From Pseudoduganella namucuonensis (GTDB taxonomy: Bacteria > Pseudomonadota > Gammaproteobacteria > Burkholderiales > Burkholderiaceae_D), in contig NZ_FPBO01000055.1 of the NCBI RefSeq assembly GCF_900116645.1, positions 1-36,367 of the forward strand: a stretch of DNA of 36,367 nucleotides, written 5' to 3'. This document shows, piece after piece, positions 1 to 7,120 of the stretch (positions within the stretch are counted from its first letter, which is position 1; each line of letters starts with the position of its first letter). Made by a program: the position numbers and the translations under genes. The notes under the pieces were generated by a model. That model searched no databases. It was not told the origin of the DNA and worked only from the letters and a program-made list of their open reading frames with translations.

Positions 1-352
1 CAGAAGGCCTGAAAGCACAGTGATGGTGCATTCAGATCAGGGAAGTCAGTTCAGTAGCTACGACTGGCGCGACTTCCTGAAGGAGCACAATCTGGAAGCA
101 AGTATGAGCCGGCGTGGTAACTGCCACGACAACGCCGTTGCAGAGAGCTTTTTCCAGCTATTGAAGCGGGAACGGATCAAGCGCAAGACCTACGCAACAA
201 GGGAAGACGCCCGGCAGGATATCTTCGATTACATCGAGATGTTCTACAATCCGAAGCGCCGTCATGGAGGTAATGAGCGGCTTTCTCCAGTTGAGTACGA
301 GAAGCGGTATTTTCAGAGGCTCAAGGGTGTCTAAAAAATCCGTGGCGATTCA
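1..352 (+). mobile_element. Right end of an IS3-group insertion sequence (left part outside the window)
   Basis: The transposase stop at 332-334 is followed by about 18 bases ending in TTCA at 352. Read on the other strand this end starts TGAATCGCCACGG, the style of IS3-group terminal repeats, so I place the IS boundary at 352. That places the IS 14 bases upstream of the first gene of the transfer operon. The element may have interrupted whatever preceded that gene, or may supply transcription into it. The target duplication cannot be checked because the left end is missing. Confidence 0.65.
2..334 (+). CDS. IS3-family transposase OrfB, C-terminal part (5' truncated by window edge)
   Basis: This is the C-terminal half of an rve (DDE) integrase-type transposase that cuts and joins IS ends. 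The frame is open from base 2. The second catalytic Asp sits in the motif HSDQGSQF, and the catalytic Glu in DNAVAESFF. The C-terminal pattern YNPKRRHGGNERLSPVEYE followed by KRY is typical of the IS3 group. The remaining stretch is intact, with no frameshift. The N-terminal part and OrfA lie outside the window, so it cannot be said whether the element is complete. The family call is secure from the motifs. The exact IS name is not claimed. Confidence 0.9.
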   Translation, partial: RRPESTVMVHSDQGSQFSSYDWRDFLKEHNLEASMSRRGNCHDNAVAESFFQLLKRERIKRKTYATREDARQDIFDYIEMFYNPKRRHGGNERLSPVEYEKRYFQRLKGV

Positions 353-366
353 TGAGGTACAACACG

Positions 367-870
367 ATGACTACCGCATTCTTTCCGCTGGACCAAACAC
401 CGCAGTTGGCAAGCAGGGATCTTGCAGCCACGTTGCCAGACGCGCATGACGGCCCCACTGTGGTCACGCGCGTCTGGCAGGAGGAATACAACTGGTTGGA
501 AGCGCACTACAACGACGCCGCCAACTGTTCCCCTAAGTTGCGCTTCCCCGACCTCATCAGCGCGTGCGTGTCGCTGGTGTTCGACGGGCCTGCGCCCGAG
601 CGCCGCATCTTCACCTTTCTGCACCAGCATCTGGTGCTACGCGACCAGCAAACCACGCGCCGGCGCGAGGAGATGTGGCGCGAACAATACGCATTGCTAC
701 TGGCCTTGCAGAAGTCCGAGCAGAACCGCCACCCGCATCCACAGTTCAAACTGGACCACTTCACCACGGCGTGCGTGGCCCTGGTGATGGCGGAAGGCGG
801 AGCTAAGGCCAAGCTGTTCGAGCAAGGCCGCCACAACATCGCCCGCAGGGCCGCACAAAGTTCCGTCTAA
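367..870 (+). CDS. Hypothetical protein made of two copies of one domain
   Basis: The protein has 167 residues and I do not recognise its family. It contains an internal duplication. Residues 37-89 and 104-158 share a W-x-E/R-E/Q-x-Y start and the near-identical blocks ACVSLV (66-71) and ACVALV (135-140), at nearly the same distance from the Trp. It has no signal peptide and no membrane segment, so it is probably cytoplasmic. ATG 367 is chosen over ATG 352 because the latter uses the last base of the IS, while GAGG lies upstream of 367. It is the first gene after the IS and 131 bases ahead of the transglycosylase. A regulatory or accessory role in transfer is possible but is only inferred from position. 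Confidence 0.7.
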   Translation: MTTAFFPLDQTPQLASRDLAATLPDAHDGPTVVTRVWQEEYNWLEAHYNDAANCSPKLRFPDLISACVSLVFDGPAPERRIFTFLHQHLVLRDQQTTRRREEMWREQYALLLALQKSEQNRHPHPQFKLDHFTTACVALVMAEGGAKAKLFEQGRHNIARRAAQSSV

Positions 871-949
871 TGTAGCAACCGCGCCTGTTGCGCGCACACC
901 CGCAGTCACCTCGCCAGGCTACCGCCGGCATACCCGAATTCACCAGATT

Positions 950-967
950 TCTCGCGTTAACGCGAGA
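950..967. promoter_or_regulatory. 18-bp perfect palindrome upstream of the transfer operon
   Basis: Bases 950-967 read the same on both strands (core CTCGCGTTAACGCGAG). The site lies 34 bases before the transglycosylase start, and a T-rich stretch follows it. Its position at the head of the main transfer genes fits an operator for a dimeric repressor. As RNA it would form a 6-bp stem with a TTAA loop, so a weak terminator for the preceding gene is the alternative. No convincing -35/-10 pair is seen beside it. Confidence 0.5.
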
Positions 968-1001
968 TCGATTCCTTTTGGGTTTTTGCCGCGAGGTGAC
1001 T

Positions 1002-1520
1002 ATGCGACTTTCCATCCGTTCAACCGTGCCGCTGCTGGTGTTGATTCCCGGCCTAGCCAGCGCCTGCTGGGAACAGGCGGCGAAAAAGCACAATGTCCCC
1101 ACCGTTCTTTTGCAGGCGATCGCCGAGACCGAGTCCGGCATGAATCCGTCAGCGGTGAACAAGAGCCATATCCACCGCACGGGGACGGTTGATATTGGCT
1201 ACATGCAGGTCAACTCCAATGCGCGCATGCTGCGCAACCTGGGCGTAAACGAAAAGTCGCTCTTCGATCCGTGCACCAACATCAATGCCGGCGCCCGCAT
1301 TCTTGCCGAGAAAATCGCGCGTCATGGCCACACATGGGAAGCAGTCGGCGCCTACAACGCTTCGTGCGTGACCATGACCCTGGAACAGTGCTTGCGCGTG
1401 CGGATGCGCTATGCATGGCGGGTTTACCGGTCGCTGGTGCGGCGGATCGCCCCGGCCCAGCCTGATGACAGCGCACGGCTTGCCGCCACCGCGCCCCTAT
1501 ACTCCGTGAGCTTGCGATGA
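1002..1520 (+). CDS. Conjugation-type lytic transglycosylase (VirB1/Orf169-like)
   Basis: This periplasmic enzyme opens the peptidoglycan locally so that the type IV secretion channel can be built. The 172 residues start with a signal peptide (1-20, ending in ASA before Cys). An SLT domain follows, with the catalytic Glu44 in ESGMNP, the GYMQV motif at 66-70 and an AVGAYNAS motif further on. ATG 1002 is chosen because GAGG lies just upstream and because it gives a proper signal peptide; the longer upstream reading does not. Its stop overlaps the next start in ATGA, so the genes are translationally coupled. The size and domain fit the short specialised transglycosylases of conjugation systems. 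Confidence 0.9.
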   Translation: MRLSIRSTVPLLVLIPGLASACWEQAAKKHNVPTVLLQAIAETESGMNPSAVNKSHIHRTGTVDIGYMQVNSNARMLRNLGVNEKSLFDPCTNINAGARILAEKIARHGHTWEAVGAYNASCVTMTLEQCLRVRMRYAWRVYRSLVRRIAPAQPDDSARLAATAPLYSVSLR

Positions 1521-2167
1521 AACGCCGTGCACTGCAAACAGCGCCGCTGTTGGCCGCCGCCGTTTTCCCGCTGCCGATGTTGCTTGGCGGCTGTGCCAGC
1601 GTGCAGACGCATGACGGCGCACAGCGGCGGCCCGCAGTGCGGCCATCGACCGGTTTCGAGATCGTACAGCTCGGATACGGCGACGCCAGTTACTTCGGCA
1701 CCTGTCTACACCCCGCCTGCCCTGTGGTGACGCCCAAGACGATTTCCGCTCCGCAACCACCAGCTAGGCCAGGGGAGACGGAGGTTTCAGTTCCGCAGCA
1801 GCAGGATCGGTTCACAATGCCCGATATCGTGGCGGTCCACTTCTTAAGCGGTTCGGCGAGGCTGCAACCGGCCGCTGCCGCTGTGCTTGTCCACGCGTCG
1901 AACCAGGCGCGTCTTGCGGCGCGCATCACGGTGGTGGGCAGGACAGACGACGTCGGCGGCCACGCATTCAATCAGCGCCTCGCGTGGCGGCGGGCGCGTG
2001 CGGTTGCCGACTTCCTGCGTGAACAGCTGGGCGTGGCGCCCGGCCGGATAACGCTGGAGGGACGTGGCGTTTGCTGCTATGTGGCCGACAACGCCGCCAG
2101 CGCTGGCCGCCAGGCCAACCGGCGCGCCGAAGTCACGTTCCATCCCGCCCGGGAGGACAAGCCATGA
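1517..2167 (+). CDS. OmpA-domain lipoprotein of the transfer system
   Basis: The 216-residue protein has a lipoprotein signal with lipobox LLGGC (Cys26). A variable linker follows, then an OmpA C-terminal-like peptidoglycan-binding domain at about 105-208. The domain shows GRTDDVGG (141-148), then FNQRLAWRRA, and a GRG before the last strand. Such proteins tie outer membrane or secretion structures to the cell wall, and here it probably anchors the conjugation machinery. The start overlaps the transglycosylase stop in ATGA and its own stop overlaps the next ATG in the same way. The domain is clear. The precise role in mating is inferred from context. Confidence 0.85.
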   Translation: MKRRALQTAPLLAAAVFPLPMLLGGCASVQTHDGAQRRPAVRPSTGFEIVQLGYGDASYFGTCLHPACPVVTPKTISAPQPPARPGETEVSVPQQQDRFTMPDIVAVHFLSGSARLQPAAAAVLVHASNQARLAARITVVGRTDDVGGHAFNQRLAWRRARAVADFLREQLGVAPGRITLEGRGVCCYVADNAASAGRQANRRAEVTFHPAREDKP

Positions 2168-2370
2168 GCACCGCTGCGCATGTGCGCGACCAGCGCGCCA
2201 AGGCTCTACCTTGGCCGTGGACGAGGCCGCGCGGCAATCGTCCATTGCGCGGGCGGCCACGGCGCAAGGCCATGGTGCGCGGCCCGCCTAAGCAGTTTGG
2301 CCGCCCGGATGGCGCGCACCGGGCACATGAAATACGCGCGTGCAATGTGAATTCAAGGAGAAATGCATGA
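2164..2370 (+). CDS. Possible small basic protein between the OmpA-like lipoprotein and pilin genes
   Basis: The predicted product has 68 residues, is very rich in Arg and Pro, and has no recognised domain, signal or membrane segment. The argument for a gene is position. Its ATG overlaps the upstream stop in ATGA and its TGA overlaps the pilin ATG in ATGA, as elsewhere in this operon. Codon use towards the 3' end is less GC-biased than in its neighbours, and the pilin has its own ribosome binding site (AAGGAG, 2355-2360), which argues for untranslated or weakly translated sequence. It may be a coupling leader rather than a functional protein. Confidence 0.35.
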   Translation: MSTAAHVRDQRAKALPWPWTRPRGNRPLRGRPRRKAMVRGPPKQFGRPDGAHRAHEIRACNVNSRRNA

Positions 2371-2726
2371 GTACGTTGAACACCTGGGCGCCACCGCCCA
2401 TACCGTGGCGCCTGCCTCGCAAGGGCTTCAGCGCGGCGGCGCTGCTGACGCTGATGCTGCTGGGCCTCGTCGCCGCGGCGCCGGGCCAGGCGATCGACCT
2501 GGTCGCCTTTTCCGGCTTGACCGGCCCACTGGTGTCGGCCCTGACCCAGATGGCCGACCTGGCGCCCGGCATCAAGGCGCTGGTCGGCTTCATCGGCTTC
2601 GTGGTGGCGTTGATCTCGCTGGCCGCGCTGCGCAATTTCGGGCCGGTGCTGTTCTACATCGGTCTGGCCATCTTCGCCGCCGTGGGTCTCGTGATCGCCG
2701 GCGCGATCATGGGCGCGGTGATCTGA
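2367..2726 (+). CDS. traA: F-type conjugative pilin precursor (TraA-like)
   Basis: The 119-residue precursor is the likely subunit of the conjugative pilus. A long leader with a hydrophobic core (about 21-38) ends at APGQA (42), where a leader peptidase could cut. The mature part of about 77 residues has two hydrophobic segments (about 70-90 and 95-118), as in F pilin. AAGGAG lies six bases upstream of the ATG. It sits directly before traL, as in F-type systems. The ATG overlaps the stop of the small upstream frame. Pilins vary in sequence, so the call rests on size, topology and place. The S26 peptidase encoded at 10029 may process it. Confidence 0.75.
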   Translation: MSTLNTWAPPPIPWRLPRKGFSAAALLTLMLLGLVAAAPGQAIDLVAFSGLTGPLVSALTQMADLAPGIKALVGFIGFVVALISLAALRNFGPVLFYIGLAIFAAVGLVIAGAIMGAVI

Positions 2727-2744
2727 GCGTTGACGGAGGACGGG

Positions 2745-3044
2745 ATGCTTGCCGACACCTACATTCCACGCCGGTTGGACGACCAATGGAAGATCGGCCT
2801 GTGGGATGTCGATGTCGCGGCGCCCGTCCTCTTCATGCTGTTTGTTGGCTACCTTGCCAGCAGCCTGTGGGGTTTCTGCATTTCGGTGGCCGTGGGCATC
2901 TACTTTTCTCGTCTCATGGCGCGCACCAAGGCGGACAAGCACGCCGCCTATGCCTTGCACTGGCTGTACTGGCATTTACCCACCAACCCGGTGAGTTCGA
3001 TGCGCGCCACGCCGCCATCGCACATCCGCCGCATGGTTGGATAA
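2745..3044 (+). CDS. traL: TraL family inner-membrane protein of the pilus assembly system
   Basis: The 99-residue protein has the TraL N-terminus (YIPRRLDD, then IGLWDVD), followed by two close hydrophobic segments at about 27-55. TraL is a small inner-membrane component needed for pilus assembly, comparable to VirB3. I start at ATG 2745, which has GGAGG at 2735-2739, rather than at the TTG 15 bases upstream. It is followed after 9 bases by traE. The order pilin-L-E-K-B is the canonical F-type order and supports the assignment. Confidence 0.9.
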   Translation: MLADTYIPRRLDDQWKIGLWDVDVAAPVLFMLFVGYLASSLWGFCISVAVGIYFSRLMARTKADKHAAYALHWLYWHLPTNPVSSMRATPPSHIRRMVG

Positions 3045-3053
3045 GGAACGAAC

Positions 3054-3614
3054 ATGGACAACACCCGATACCAGGACGACCTGCGTGAACTGCGCGCGCG
3101 CATTCGCGGCCATCGTCTCGCCATGGGCGTGCTGGCCTTGTGCCTGCTGGTCACGCTGATGATCACCTATTCCCTGGTCGGCGCGCAGCGCGTGGTCGTC
3201 ACGCCGCCGCAAGTGACCAAATCCTTCTGGGTGTCCGGAGAGCGGGTCGGCAACGCCTACCTGGAACAGATGGGCGGCTACGTGGCCTGGCTGATGTTGG
3301 ACCTCACACCCGCTTCGGCCGGATGGAAGAAGGATGCCCTGCTGAGCTTCTCCTCGCCAGAGGACTACGAGGCGCTGAAGCTCCAGATGGAGCTGGAGGC
3401 GGAACGCCTGCGCAAGATCAACGGCAGCACCTATTTCCAGCTACAGCAACTGGAGCCGGACGAGGAGGCCCAGACGGTGCTCCTGACCGGCAGGCTGCGC
3501 ACGCTCGTCAACGGGCTGGAAACGTCCCTGCTGCAGAAGCGGTATCGGGTGGCGTTCCAGTTTCGCGGCGGGCGCACCCACCTCAAGACATTCAAGGAGA
3601 TCGGCAATGAGTAG
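3054..3614 (+). CDS. traE: TraE family inner-membrane component (VirB8-like)
   Basis: The 186-residue protein has a short cytoplasmic N-terminus, one transmembrane helix at about 22-42 and a periplasmic domain, as expected for TraE. Downstream come the conserved stretches SAGWKKDALLSF and a C-terminal strand with YRVAFQFRGGR. TraE acts in the inner-membrane part of the mating channel. The stop overlaps the traK start by 8 bases, which indicates coupled translation. Confidence 0.9.
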   Translation: MDNTRYQDDLRELRARIRGHRLAMGVLALCLLVTLMITYSLVGAQRVVVTPPQVTKSFWVSGERVGNAYLEQMGGYVAWLMLDLTPASAGWKKDALLSFSSPEDYEALKLQMELEAERLRKINGSTYFQLQQLEPDEEAQTVLLTGRLRTLVNGLETSLLQKRYRVAFQFRGGRTHLKTFKEIGNE

Positions 3615-4407
3615 ATACGTCATCCTGCCGCTCGCCCTGGCGTGCTGCGCCAGCGCCCATGCCGGCCAGCCGCGCGATGTGCGTGACGGCGACACCATGG
3701 AGGCCGCGATAGCTATCGATGCGCCCACGCGGGTGCGGCTGGAGGGGCAGCGGATCATCAACGTGGTCGGCAACATCCATTCCAGCAGCAACTGCGATGG
3801 CCCGCAGTCCGGCGCAGCCACCCCGCAGGCGGCGGCACAGTTGGCGGCGCCCGCCGTCAACGCGCGGGGCGACGTCATCCTCAATTGCGACCTGGACAAG
3901 GGAGAAATCTACGTGCGGCCCGCCGGCACAAACCCGTCGAAACCGATCAACCTGTTCGTTTCCTCGCCGCGCGCCACCTACACGCTGTTGCTGCGCCCGG
4001 CGCAGATGAGCGCGGACACGCTGATCCTGCGTGATCGCCGTCTCGATGCCAGTGATGCCGTGGCACCTTCCGCGAAGCCGCAGCCGGCCACGCACGTGCG
4101 CGCCCTGAAAGCCTTGCTGGTCTCCATGGCGGGTGCGCCGAAGGCAGGGGCGGTGGAGGTCGAGCAGGTGGACCGGCCCGTCGCCCTGTGGCAGGAGAGC
4201 GACTTCCGGCTCGTGCGCCGCCACGAGGCGCAGGCGCTGCTTGGGGAAACCTACCGGCTGCGCAATACCGGCCCCAGCGCCATGGTGCTCGCCGAACAGG
4301 AATTCGACCATGACGGCGTCTTGGCGGTCGCGATCGAACAACACAATCTGCGGCCGGGCGAAGCCACGCTCGTGCACGTCATCCGGGGCAGGGAGGATGC
4401 GCGATGA
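3607..4407 (+). CDS. traK: TraK family secretin-like protein (VirB9-like)
   Basis: The 266-residue periplasmic protein has a signal peptide of about 17 residues ending in AHA. TraK forms the outer-membrane core complex with TraB and TraV. The C-terminal half keeps the conserved run YRLRNTGPSAMVLAEQEF, and near the end GVLAVAIE followed by GEATLVHVI, typical of TraK. The stop overlaps the traB ATG in ATGA. Position between traE and traB supports the call. Confidence 0.88.
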   Translation: MSRYVILPLALACCASAHAGQPRDVRDGDTMEAAIAIDAPTRVRLEGQRIINVVGNIHSSSNCDGPQSGAATPQAAAQLAAPAVNARGDVILNCDLDKGEIYVRPAGTNPSKPINLFVSSPRATYTLLLRPAQMSADTLILRDRRLDASDAVAPSAKPQPATHVRALKALLVSMAGAPKAGAVEVEQVDRPVALWQESDFRLVRRHEAQALLGETYRLRNTGPSAMVLAEQEFDHDGVLAVAIEQHNLRPGEATLVHVIRGREDAR

Positions 4408-5753
4408 AACTGCGTGAGAAGTGGGAGCGCTTCACCGGCCGCCTGAGCCCACGCCATAAACAATACCTGACGGCGGCCGGCATTGTTTCCGGCGGGATCG
4501 GTATGTTGTGGTTGGTGCTGACGCTGTCCGGCGCCGAGAAACCCAAGGTGGCACAGCGCCCCGACCGGTCAAAAGAAAAGGTCGTGGTCAAGCCGGAACA
4601 GGAGGGCGTGACGCCGCTGCGCGTCGATCCGCTCGATCAATGGGTCGGCACTGCGGGTAAGACGCTGGCGCAGTACAAGGTGGACAAGGAGGCGCAAGAG
4701 CGCCTGAACGCCGACCATAAGGCGAGCGAGCAATCGCTGATGCAGCGCCTGGCCGAGCTGGAGCGCAAGCAGCAGGAGCAGAGTCTGGCGGCATTGTCCG
4801 CGCCGATGACGCCGATCGCGCCGCCGCCAGGGCCGGCGCAGCCAGCGACGCGCCAGCCACCCGTGCCGGCCGCCGCGCCCGTGCAGCCAGCCATGCCTGG
4901 CAACGACATGCAGGGATTCCCTCCCGGCACGCCGTTCGCGCCGGTACCGATGGCCAGCGCTGCTGGCGCCGCGCCCTCGCCGGAACCAGCGCCCGTGCTG
5001 GTGCGCATCAACCTGCCCAATCCAGCCGCGCCGGGCAAGGCCGGAGAAGCGGGAGACACGCCACCGGAGCGCGGCGACGCGGAGGAGGGTGCCATGCTGG
5101 ACACCTACTTGCCGGTGGGCTTCATCCGCGGCGAGACCTTGAGTGGCATTGCCGCGCCCACCGGCGGGCAGGCGCAGGCCAACCCGCTGCCGGTGTTGAT
5201 CCGCCTGCTGGATAACGCCGTGCTGCCGAACCACTTCCGCAGCGAAGTGAAGGAGTGCTTTGTCATCGCCTCGGGCTACGGCAGCATCAGCGCGTCCCGG
5301 GCCTACCTGCGCACCGTGAACCTCTCCTGCGTGCGCAGGGACGGCCGCGCCCTGGAAGTCAAGATCGACGGGAACGTGCTCGGCGAGGACGGCATGCTGG
5401 GCCTGCGCGGCCGCCTGGTGACCATGCAAGGCCAGATGTTGGCCAATGCGCTCCGTGCCGGCATCGTCAGTGGTATCGGACAGGGCTTTGCCCAAAGCGG
5501 CGCGAGTTTTTCCACCACACCGTTCGGCACGCTCGCCACCTCGCCCGAAGGGATGGGCGATCGCATGCAACGCGGCATCGCCGGCGGCGTGGGCCGTGCG
5601 CTCGACAACCTAGCCAACTACTACATCAAGCTCGCCGAAGAGACCTTCCCCGTCATCGAGATCGGCGCCAAGCGGCAAGTGGACATTGTGCTGACCAAGG
5701 GTGTGCGGCTGCCCAGGCTGGCGAAGGAGGCTGGCGATGCGTCCCGCGATTAG
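4404..5753 (+). CDS. traB: TraB family core-complex protein (VirB10-like)
   Basis: The 449-residue protein spans the inner membrane once (about 22-43). A charged, probably coiled-coil stretch follows (about 85-125), then a Pro/Ala-rich periplasmic linker (about 130-190), then the TrbI/VirB10-type C-terminal domain from about 230. Conserved pieces include YLPVGFIRGETLSG, LPNHFRSEVKECFVI and the C-terminal KRQVDIVLTKGV. TraB links the inner membrane to the TraK-TraV outer-membrane core. The downstream dsbC-like gene overlaps it by 17 bases. Confidence 0.92.
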   Translation: MKLREKWERFTGRLSPRHKQYLTAAGIVSGGIGMLWLVLTLSGAEKPKVAQRPDRSKEKVVVKPEQEGVTPLRVDPLDQWVGTAGKTLAQYKVDKEAQERLNADHKASEQSLMQRLAELERKQQEQSLAALSAPMTPIAPPPGPAQPATRQPPVPAAAPVQPAMPGNDMQGFPPGTPFAPVPMASAAGAAPSPEPAPVLVRINLPNPAAPGKAGEAGDTPPERGDAEEGAMLDTYLPVGFIRGETLSGIAAPTGGQAQANPLPVLIRLLDNAVLPNHFRSEVKECFVIASGYGSISASRAYLRTVNLSCVRRDGRALEVKIDGNVLGEDGMLGLRGRLVTMQGQMLANALRAGIVSGIGQGFAQSGASFSTTPFGTLATSPEGMGDRMQRGIAGGVGRALDNLANYYIKLAEETFPVIEIGAKRQVDIVLTKGVRLPRLAKEAGDASRD

Positions 5754-6552
5754 TCTTGTGCCGTTGCTTCTGGCGATGGCATTGCGCCCGGCCGTCGCCG
5801 GCCGCGCGGAAGAACATCTGCTCTCGCAGCTGCGCAAGGCCCATCCCGCGACGCGTTTCGACCGTGTCGTCGCCACGCCCGCCGCCGGCCTGTACGAGGT
5901 ATGGATGGGGGAGAACGTCGCGTACATCAGCCGTGGCAACGTGCGTTACCTGGTGTTCGGCCATCTGTTCGACGCGCACCGCATGCGCGACCTGACGGCG
6001 GGTCGCCGAGCGCAACAGCCAGCGAATGGGCGCATCCAATCCCCGGAGGCGAGCGAGCGGGTTGCTGCGGCGGCGTTATCGGCGGCGCCTTCCTCGGACG
6101 CGATTGTGCTGGTGCGCGGCAGTGGCGAGCGCAAGCTGCTGGTGTTCACGGACCCCGCCTGTCCCTACTGCCGGCAGCTCGACACGCAATTGCGGGCGCT
6201 GCGCGACGTCACCGTGCTGCATTACCTGCTGCCATACCAGGGACGCGCCCTGCCCGAGGCGATCTGGTGCGCTGCCGACCGGGACGCGGCCTATGCCCGC
6301 GCGATGGCGGAAGGCGGCATGCCGGAGACCACTAAACAACCATGCGCCGCCCCGCTGGAGCGCAATCTCGCGCTGGCGGCCAGGCTCGGCGTACGGGCCA
6401 CCCCCACGCTGATCTTCTCCGATGGGCGAAGGGTGGCCGGGCTACCAAGCAATGATGACCTGGAGACCGGCCTGGCGCGTGCGGTGGCAGCGCAGGGGAA
6501 GGCCGATGGCCTGGCAAGGAGCGGCGAATATGAAACCACGCATGAAAAGTAA
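5737..6552 (+). CDS. dsbC: DsbC-like periplasmic disulfide isomerase of the transfer operon
   Basis: The 271-residue protein has a signal peptide (1-21), an N-terminal DsbC-type domain (to about 90), and a thioredoxin-fold domain with the active site CPYC (142-145). Such thiol isomerases help fold cysteine-rich periplasmic transfer proteins; TraU and TraN downstream are both Cys-rich. ATG 5737 is chosen for the GGAGG just upstream and the clean signal peptide. It starts inside the end of traB and its 3' end overlaps traV by 23 bases. A dsbC gene at this position is common in F-type elements of proteobacteria. Confidence 0.88.
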   Translation: MRPAISLVPLLLAMALRPAVAGRAEEHLLSQLRKAHPATRFDRVVATPAAGLYEVWMGENVAYISRGNVRYLVFGHLFDAHRMRDLTAGRRAQQPANGRIQSPEASERVAAAALSAAPSSDAIVLVRGSGERKLLVFTDPACPYCRQLDTQLRALRDVTVLHYLLPYQGRALPEAIWCAADRDAAYARAMAEGGMPETTKQPCAAPLERNLALAARLGVRATPTLIFSDGRRVAGLPSNDDLETGLARAVAAQGKADGLARSGEYETTHEK

Positions 6553-7099
6553 AACCCGCAGACCGGCGTACGCGGCTATCGCCGTGGCGGCAACCATGCT
6601 CTCGGCATGCGGCAATCTATCCGGCCTGGATGGCTCGCCAAAGCTGAGCTGCAAGGCCCCTGAAGGCGTGCATTGCGCCTCCGTCACCGCGAACTATTAC
6701 AACCGTGCGTTGGACGGCAGCGCGGGCGTGCCGCAGCAGGTGGTAGCGCCAGCAAGGCCTGAAGCGATGCCCGCATCGCGCACCATTGGGCAGCCGGGCC
6801 TTGAGCCTCAGGCCCTGCGCAGCCCGGTGCGGGTGGTACGGCTGTGGGTCAAGGCCTGGGAGGACAGCGACCGCGATCTGGTGGACCAGTCCTATGTGTA
6901 TGTGCGGGTCGACGACGGCCAATGGCAGGTCGCGCACGTACAGCGCGCAGCGCGCGCACCCTACGCGCCGCTGCGTCCGCCCTCGACGCAGCCATCTGCG
7001 GCAGCGGAGGCCCAGCCAGAGGCATCGGCCGCGCGCGACGGGACCGAGGTCGCGCGTGGCGCGGCACCACCGCTGCCCGGCGCCGGCCCGGCGCAATGA
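6530..7099 (+). CDS. traV: TraV family outer-membrane lipoprotein
   Basis: The 189-residue lipoprotein has lipobox LSACG (Cys27), followed by GLDGSPKLSCKAPEGVHC, a short Cys-containing TraV motif. TraV anchors the TraK-TraB core to the outer membrane. The C-terminal half is Ala/Pro-rich and poorly conserved. ATG 6530 is preceded by GGAG; ATG 6542 is an alternative start. It overlaps the end of the dsbC-like gene and is followed after 21 bases by traC. Confidence 0.85.
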   Translation: MKPRMKSKTRRPAYAAIAVAATMLSACGNLSGLDGSPKLSCKAPEGVHCASVTANYYNRALDGSAGVPQQVVAPARPEAMPASRTIGQPGLEPQALRSPVRVVRLWVKAWEDSDRDLVDQSYVYVRVDDGQWQVAHVQRAARAPYAPLRPPSTQPSAAAEAQPEASAARDGTEVARGAAPPLPGAGPAQ

Positions 7100-7120
7100 T
7101 CACCTCGCAGGGAGAGCATC

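Noticed and set aside
3622..4377. Minus-strand frame opposite traK, and similar shadows across the transfer region
   Set aside because: All lack ribosome binding sites and domain motifs and sit opposite strongly supported genes.
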